Shown piece by piece: positions 59,886 to 64,000 of a stretch of DNA of 64,000 bases. The notes below the pieces were generated by a model, which was not told where the DNA came from, searched no databases, and saw only the letters and a list, made by a program, of their open reading frames with translations. The first letter of the stretch is position 1; each line of letters opens with the position of its first letter. The position numbers were made by a program, and so were the translations under genes. Origin of the DNA: CAWCXF01 sp963799455 (GTDB lineage: Bacteria; Pseudomonadota; Alphaproteobacteria; Rhodobacterales; Rhodobacteraceae); NCBI GenBank assembly GCA_963799455.1, contig CAWCXF010000008.1:682001-746000 (forward strand). The letters are read 5' to 3'.

Positions 59886-60286
59886 CGCACCCCGGTGCCG
59901 GGGCGGGGGCCGCGCGTCAAGGCGAGGGCGCCGTGAGCGGGGCCGCGGGCGGGGCTCGGCGCGAGCGCCTCCGCGGCGGCCGGGTGGCGGCGGGGCCCAC
60001 GCCCCGCCGCGTCGCCACCGCCTCCGCGTCCCGGCGTCGGGCTCGGGGCCATGACGGCTCGGCCGCAGGGCCGATCGGGGACGGCCCGGGCCGCGGGTCC
60101 GGAAGCGGGCGTCCCGCAGGGTGGCGGGATCCCCATGGCAGGGCCGGCCCTCCCCGCCACCGCGCGCCCCGATGCCCGCCGCCTCCGACCCCGATCCCCT
60201 CCTCGCGCCCGAGAGCCCCGGCGGATCGAGACGGGACGGCTCCGGACCGGCATCAGGCCCCCCCCTCGCGCCTATCCCCCTCGCGC
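59886..60286. other. Intergenic region DUF5872 protein/glycosyltransferase
   Basis: About 400 bp, GC-rich. A short CCCCCTCGCGCCTAT duplication (60262 region) lies just past the DUF5872 gene. Nothing else seen. Confidence 0.45.
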
Positions 60287-61057
60287 CTATCCCCGCAGCG
60301 CCGCCACGAGCTCGTCCTTGGTCATCGAGGAGCGCCCCTCGACGCCCCTCTCGCGCGCCAAATCCATCAGCGCGTCCTTGGTTCGGCCGTCGAGATCGTC
60401 CCCGCCGCCCCCCAGCGCCTTCGCCAGCTCGCCCTTGGTCATGTCCGAGCGGCCCTCCACGTCGCGCTCGCGCGCCATGCCCATCAACTCGTCCTTCGTG
60501 CGATCCGTCAGCCCGCCCGAGCCCTCCGCGCGGCCGTGGCCGACCCTGCGGCCGTCCTCGTCGGTCGCCTCCTCGATCGCCGCGAGCAGCTCGTCCTTGG
60601 TCATCGAGCTGCGGCCCTCGACCTCCAAATCCGCCGCGCGCTCCTCCAGCATCGCCTTGGTCGGGCCGCGCTCGCGGATGCGCGAGACCTTCCCGCGCAC
60701 GTCGTCGGGCTGATCGACGAACTGCTCCTCGCCGCCGCGCTTCCTCTCGGTCGAGCGGCGATACTCGTCCTCCGTCAGCAGCATCCTCACCTTCTTGGGC
60801 AGATACCGCTCGCCGGTCTCGCCCGACTCCCCGCCCGACTTGGTGCCCCAATCCTCCTCGGTCCACTCGTGCAGGTGGGTGTCGTCCTTCGAGGGGCCGT
60901 CCTCGTCGTAGCCGCCGCCGCGGCGCTTGTATTCCCGCACGGCCATCTGGGCCTTGCGCGCCGACCACTGGCCGGGCTCGCCGCCCTTGCCGCCTTGGGT
61001 GATCTCGTCCTTGACCGTCTCCCACAGGTCGGGGTCGGTCCGCTCGGCCTCGCTCAT
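60287..61057 (-). CDS. DUF5872 protein with three SAP/Rho-N-like repeats
   Basis: 256 residues, highly charged. The N-terminal half fits DUF5872: DPDLWETVKDEITQGGKGG, PGQWSARKAQMAVREYKRRGGGY, LHEWTEEDWGTKSG, ERYLPKKVRMLLTEDEY. The C-terminal ~115 residues hold three copies of a ~30-residue helix-extended-helix unit (TKDELMGMARERDVEGRS-type, then MTKxELxxAL), as in SAP, HeH or Rho N-terminal nucleic-acid-binding motifs. Probably a DNA- or RNA-associated protein, perhaps a stress protein; no function is proven. Its start overlaps the stop of the upstream frame by 4 bases, which is fortuitous if that gene really ends at 61137. Confidence 0.78.
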   Translation of the reverse strand: MSEAERTDPDLWETVKDEITQGGKGGEPGQWSARKAQMAVREYKRRGGGYDEDGPSKDDTHLHEWTEEDWGTKSGGESGETGERYLPKKVRMLLTEDEYRRSTERKRGGEEQFVDQPDDVRGKVSRIRERGPTKAMLEERAADLEVEGRSSMTKDELLAAIEEATDEDGRRVGHGRAEGSGGLTDRTKDELMGMARERDVEGRSDMTKGELAKALGGGGDDLDGRTKDALMDLARERGVEGRSSMTKDELVAALRG

Positions 61058-62253
61058 CGCTCGCCTCCTGCCATCCGGCAGGCAAGCGCCGCGCGGCGGG
61101 CGCGGGTTCCCGCGCCCGCGCGCCGCAGGCTCAGGCTCAGGCTGGGCGGCGGGCGCGCATCAGGCCGAGCCCGGCCAGCGCGGCGGCCAGCAGCGGCAGG
61201 CCCGCCGGGAGCGGGATCGGGGCCGGGCCGGGGCCGGCGCCCGCCAGAATCCGCGGCGCTCAGGATGGCGTCGTCGAAGATGAAGCTCTCGAAGTCCAGG
61301 AGCGTCGCGCTCAGGCTCGTCGCGCCCGCCATCAGCGACACGAGGAAGCCGTCCTCCACCGCCTCGGCGCTCAGCGCACCCGAGGTGAAGTTGTTGAACT
61401 GCACCTCGTCGAAGCCCGCGCCCCCGTCGAAGAGGCCGAAGGCCGCGCTCGCCGTGGCGCCCGGGTCGATGTGGAACAAGAGCGCGTCGTCGCCCGACCC
61501 CAGCAGCGTCGCGCCGTCGATCTCGCCGCCCAGGACGGACACCACCAGGTCGGAGCCGCCGCCGAGGTCGATGGCCGTGCCCGACCCGCCGACGATGGCG
61601 CCCTCGTTGAACACGGTCTGCGAGCCCGCCCCGGCCTCGACCCCGACGGCGCCCCCGACGACGAGGCCGGAGTTGTCGAGCAGGGTGTCGCCCCCGGGCT
61701 CGCCCGCGCCCAGGACGACGCCGGACCCGCCCAGGGTCCGGATCGTGCCTGTGTTGAGGATGGCGCCGCCCTCGACGGCGACGCCGTCGCCCTCACCGCC
61801 CTCGATCTCGCCGTCGTTGGCGACGAAGGCGCCCAGGCCGAGCCGCACGGCGGTCTCCGTCGCCCTGATCGCACCACCCGCCCGGTTGGCGAGGGTCGCG
61901 TCGTCCCCTCCGACGACGCCCCCGCCGCCCAGGGAGAGGATGGCGCCCTCGTTCTCGACCGAGAGCCCGTCGCCGGCCGCCACCGCGTCGCCGCCGGCGT
62001 CGAGCGCGCCCTGGTTGAGCACGCGCGCGCCTTCGCCCAGCGCGATCGCCGGATCGAAGGGGTCGGCCGACCCCACCGTCGCGCCGGGACGCACCTCCAC
62101 CACCAGCCCCTCGGTGGCGTCGTCGAGCCCGTCGGCGTCGTCGCCCGTGCAGACGACGAGGCCGAACGCCGTCACGGCGCACTCGGCCCGGGCCTCGGTG
62201 GCGAGGGCCAGCGACAAGGCGCAGAGCGACAGGGTGGGGAGCGGACGGAACAT
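61054..62253 (-). CDS. Exported repeat-rich surface protein with a VPLPA-CTERM-like tail hidden by a frameshift
   Basis: A signal peptide (LSLCALSLALATEARAE) is followed by ~300 residues of Gly/Ala/Asp-rich beta-helix-like repeats (VENEGAILSLGGGG, LNTGTIRTLGGSG, FNEGAIVGGSG) and DDALLFHIDPGA, as in autotransporter-like or S-layer-like proteins. After DAILSAADSGG the annotated frame becomes Arg/Pro-rich and runs to 61054. One extra base near 61240 hides the better ending: in the next frame AGPGPAPIPLPAGLPLL, AALAGLGL, then MRARRPA and a stop at 61137, a PEP/VPLPA-CTERM sorting signal (motif, membrane helix, basic end). The native protein is probably ~371 residues and anchored or processed by an exosortase-like enzyme, not seen here. 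Confidence 0.75.
   Translation of the reverse strand: MFRPLPTLSLCALSLALATEARAECAVTAFGLVVCTGDDADGLDDATEGLVVEVRPGATVGSADPFDPAIALGEGARVLNQGALDAGGDAVAAGDGLSVENEGAILSLGGGGVVGGDDATLANRAGGAIRATETAVRLGLGAFVANDGEIEGGEGDGVAVEGGAILNTGTIRTLGGSGVVLGAGEPGGDTLLDNSGLVVGGAVGVEAGAGSQTVFNEGAIVGGSGTAIDLGGGSDLVVSVLGGEIDGATLLGSGDDALLFHIDPGATASAAFGLFDGGAGFDEVQFNNFTSGALSAEAVEDGFLVSLMAGATSLSATLLDFESFIFDDAILSAADSGGRRPRPGPDPAPGGPAAAGRRAGRARPDARPPPSLSLSLRRAGAGTRARRAALACRMAGGER
61097..61118 (-). terminator. Predicted terminator hairpin of the surface protein gene
   Basis: A perfect 10-bp stem CGGGCGCGGG/CCCGCGCCCG around TT, ~20 bases past the probable native stop at 61137. Its position supports an end at 61137 rather than 61054. 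Confidence 0.5.
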
Positions 62254-62280
62254 GGGCTACCTCGTCAACGCACAGGGCAA

Positions 62281-62301
62281 GGGGCGGCGTCGCGCCGCCC
62301 C
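62281..62301 (-). terminator. Predicted terminator of the secreted GDPD gene
   Basis: GGGGCGGCG, loop TCG, CGCCGCCCC: a 9-bp perfect stem 32 bases past the GDPD stop and before the surface protein gene. Confidence 0.6.
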
Positions 62302-62332
62302 GGCCCAAGAAGGTTAACGCGCCCCGAGGGGA

Positions 62333-63592
62333 TCAGTCGAGCCCCATGCAGGAGGCGTAGAAGCTCACCGTCGCGGGCCAGTCGGAGAAGATGCCCTCGA
62401 CGCCCACGTCCTGCGCGAGCACGTCGATCATCTCGTAGACGAGCCCGTCGCCGCGCTCGCGGGCGGCGTCCGCCACCGACTGCCAATACCAGCCGCCGCC
62501 GTCCACCGAGAGCGGCCCCGAGCGCTCCATCGACCAGGCGATGATGCTCAGGCCGGCCGCCTTGGCCTCCTCGGCGTAGGCCGAGGGCACGATCTCGCCC
62601 TCGTCGTCGAGCGTCACCAGCATCCATTGCGGGGGCGCGATGTAGCGCACGCCCATGTCGGCGAGCGCCTGCATGGTCGGCTCGAAGGTCGAGGGGTCGC
62701 CGGGGTCGAGGAGCCGGCCCTCGGACCCTTCGGTCGGCTCGGGCGCCTCGTAGCGGTCGTCGAGATAGACCGCCTGGGCGCCGAACTCGGGCTCGTCCTC
62801 GATCCAGGTGAGGATGTCCGCGAGCAGGAAGGACTGAGGCCACACGTCCTCGGGCGGGATGCCCGCGGCCTTGTACTCGTCGATCATCGCCCGGGCGTAG
62901 TCCTCCTGGCTCATGCCCTCGTAGGGCATCCCGACCACGGGGGTCTTCAGCTCGGGCGTGAACTTGGCGCCGAGGTCGCGGAAGAGCGCGATCGACTCGG
63001 CATGCGTCATCAGCTCGCCCCCGCCCGCGGCGTAGAGGTCGGTGCGGAAGTCGGCCGTGCCGCCCTGGTATTCCTCGGGCGTGGTGGCGGTGGGGTCGGA
63101 GGCGTCCATCTTGCCGCGCAGCGTCTCGAACTCCGCGAGCGTGATGTCGGAGGTGCGGCACTCGGCCGAGGCCTCGGCGCCCTCGGTGGCCGGCGCGAAG
63201 CCCTGGGTGCACTTCGAGGCCAGGTCGGTCGTCAGGATGTCGGTGGTGGTGGCCAGGTCGTCCTGGGCGTGGCGGCAGACCAGCTCCTTGTCGGCGGTGA
63301 AGGTCACGTCGCATTCGAGGATGCCGGCGCCCATGGCTGCTGCGGCTCGGTTCGATTCCACCGTGTGCTCGGGGAACTGGAGCGGCGCGCCGCGGTGGCC
63401 GATCGAGAACAGCGTGCGCCTGGGCTCCTGGGCGAGGCAGGCCGCCAGCGCGTCCTTCAGCTCGCCCTCGCGCATGGCGTCAACGAGGTAGCCCGGCCGC
63501 GGCCCGAGCGTGATGGCGGCGGCGTCCTGGGCCTGGACGCCCGCGGCGGCGCAGGGGCCCAGGAACAGGGCGGCGACGAGTCTCTTCGGCAT
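62333..63592 (-). CDS. Secreted glycerophosphodiester phosphodiesterase family protein
   Basis: 419 residues with a signal peptide (MPKRLVAALFLGPCAAAGVQAQ). GDPD barrel: FSIGHRGAPLQFPEHTVESNRAAAAMGAGILECDVTFTADKELVCRHAQDDLATTT (His-Arg-Gly, Glu-His, Glu-Asp, His), KFTPELKTPV, GLSIIAWSMERSG. Larger than the cytoplasmic enzyme at 22.5 kb because of insertions between catalytic loops, as in periplasmic plant/fungal-like GDPDs. Probably releases glycerol-phosphate from external phosphodiesters. Start at the ATG that begins the signal peptide; a GTG/ATG 11 codons earlier is unlikely. Confidence 0.9.
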   Translation of the reverse strand: MPKRLVAALFLGPCAAAGVQAQDAAAITLGPRPGYLVDAMREGELKDALAACLAQEPRRTLFSIGHRGAPLQFPEHTVESNRAAAAMGAGILECDVTFTADKELVCRHAQDDLATTTDILTTDLASKCTQGFAPATEGAEASAECRTSDITLAEFETLRGKMDASDPTATTPEEYQGGTADFRTDLYAAGGGELMTHAESIALFRDLGAKFTPELKTPVVGMPYEGMSQEDYARAMIDEYKAAGIPPEDVWPQSFLLADILTWIEDEPEFGAQAVYLDDRYEAPEPTEGSEGRLLDPGDPSTFEPTMQALADMGVRYIAPPQWMLVTLDDEGEIVPSAYAEEAKAAGLSIIAWSMERSGPLSVDGGGWYWQSVADAARERGDGLVYEMIDVLAQDVGVEGIFSDWPATVSFYASCMGLD

Positions 63593-63690
63593 GATGCGAT
63601 CCTCGTGAGTGGCGGCGTCCCGCACGCCGTCTCACGCCAGTGTGACCGCCGCGTGATGCGCGCGCAATCGGGGCCCGGCCCCGACCGCGG

Positions 63691-63740
63691 GGTCCAGGGG
63701 CACGCGTGCTCCTGGCGGGGGCCGGGGGGCGGAGCCCCCG
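63691..63740. repeat. Dispersed palindromic element, copy F (inverted copy of A)
   Basis: 22-bp palindrome 63694-63715 (CCAGGGG-CACGCGTG-CTCCTGG, one mismatch) followed by a GGGGC-GGA-GCCCC hairpin. Read on the minus strand it matches copy A over ~55 bp. It lies between two minus-strand genes, just past the stop of the DUF1045 gene. Confidence 0.8.
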
Positions 63741-64000
63741 CTACCTCGACAGCAAAAAGCGCTCGACGACCCTGAAGAGCCCGTCCCCCTCCTCCACGAG
63801 CGCCACGGCGTCGAGCACGAAGGGCCTCGGCAGCAGCCGCTCGACGACGGGCTGCAGCGCCGCCTCGACCGCCGCGCCCTCGGCGTCGTCGAGCGGCCCC
63901 GTGAGCGTGACGTGGAAGGTGAACGCCTCCATGACATGCGGATAGCCCCACCGCGCCAGCAGCGCCTCCTGGCGCGCGGAGAGCCCCGCCGCGCGGCGGC
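63741..64000 (-). CDS. DUF1045 family protein (2H phosphodiesterase-like), C-terminal part
   Basis: The frame runs in from beyond the window edge. The visible ~85 residues are LSARQEALLARWGYPHVMEAF, FHVTLTGPLDDAEGAAVEAAL (second His-x-Thr of the 2H fold), LVEEGDGLFRVVERFLLSR. This is the C-terminal end of the DUF1045 family, often found with phosphonate-use genes (phn), where it may act as a 2',5' ligase-like phosphodiesterase. An internal ATG at 63932 would make only 63 residues and is not the real start. Confidence 0.82.
   Translation of the reverse strand, partial: RRAAGLSARQEALLARWGYPHVMEAFTFHVTLTGPLDDAEGAAVEAALQPVVERLLPRPFVLDAVALVEEGDGLFRVVERFLLSR

Noticed and set aside
63346..63360. 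tRNA-like T-loop sequence (GGTTCGATTCC)
   Set aside because: It lies inside the conserved coding sequence of the secreted GDPD, and no acceptor or anticodon stems surround it.

Overview
The window looks like chromosomal DNA of a very GC-rich alphaproteobacterium. Gene content and local order (cobN-cobO, dapA-smpB, sseA, type I secretion pair followed by ridA/GDPD, accD-folC beside zapE, pepA-NlpC/P60, DUF2794, carbonic anhydrase beside asd) match the Rhodobacterales. The genus cannot be told from sequence alone. No tRNA, rRNA, CRISPR array, prophage, insertion sequence or replication origin was seen. About 59 genes are supported, on both strands, mostly housekeeping or conserved accessory genes.

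Layout. 1-2.2 kb: end of an aerobic cobalamin operon (cobN end, a phosphatase-like protein that lacks its catalytic Cys, a GNAT domain reading in frame into cobO). 2.3-7.5 kb: FMN reductase, a divergent mnmC-oxidase-like/mnmD tRNA-modification pair, a lytic transglycosylase. 7.8-12.9 kb: dapA, frameshifted smpB, sseA, a GNAT and an aspartate/aromatic aminotransferase. 13.3-18.1 kb: glnK-amtB ammonium module and a PBP1A-type penicillin-binding protein. 18.3-24.8 kb: type I secretion ABC/HlyD pair, ridA, GDPD, a frameshifted N-acyltransferase and phhB. 25-36 kb: membrane protein, peroxiredoxin and divergent ferredoxin-type reductase, rsmD, OprO/P-like porin, map, cinA-like, GNAT, AhpD-like, lysR. 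36-45 kb: ilvD divergent from a CPBP protease-accD-folC operon, zapE, MFS, ornithine cyclodeaminase-like. 45-53 kb: HAD, UPF0178, AEC transporter, self-regulated tetR, mltB, NYN protein, HicB-like, PaaI. 53-64 kb: DUF2794, NlpC/P60-pepA pair, degenerate Hpt, carbonic anhydrase, asd, glycosyltransferase, DUF5872 protein, a probable VPLPA-CTERM surface protein, secreted GDPD, and a DUF1045 fragment.

How the genes fit together. asd and dapA are the enzymes leading into diaminopimelate/lysine; slt, mltB, PBP1A and the NlpC/P60 protein act on peptidoglycan. glnK-amtB handles ammonium. accD and folC serve fatty acid and folate synthesis, ilvD branched-chain amino acids, and cobN/cobO vitamin B12.

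The unusual part is not a new operon but the texture of the DNA. (i) Many short in-frame tandem repeats lengthen the N-termini or signal peptides of otherwise conserved proteins (CobO, DapA, GNAT, PBP1A, MltB, GDPD, Slt), and minisatellites sit between genes. (ii) A family of six palindromes centred on CACGCGTG or CATGCATG lies in convergent, tandem and divergent gaps; one lies between the two -35 boxes of the ilvD/CPBP divergent promoters. (iii) There is a 46-bp perfect palindrome. (iv) Four single-base insertions break three conserved genes, either assembly errors or real mutations. (v) Several promoters place the -10 box 6-8 bases before the start codon, suggesting leaderless mRNAs. I found no convincing undescribed multi-gene system.
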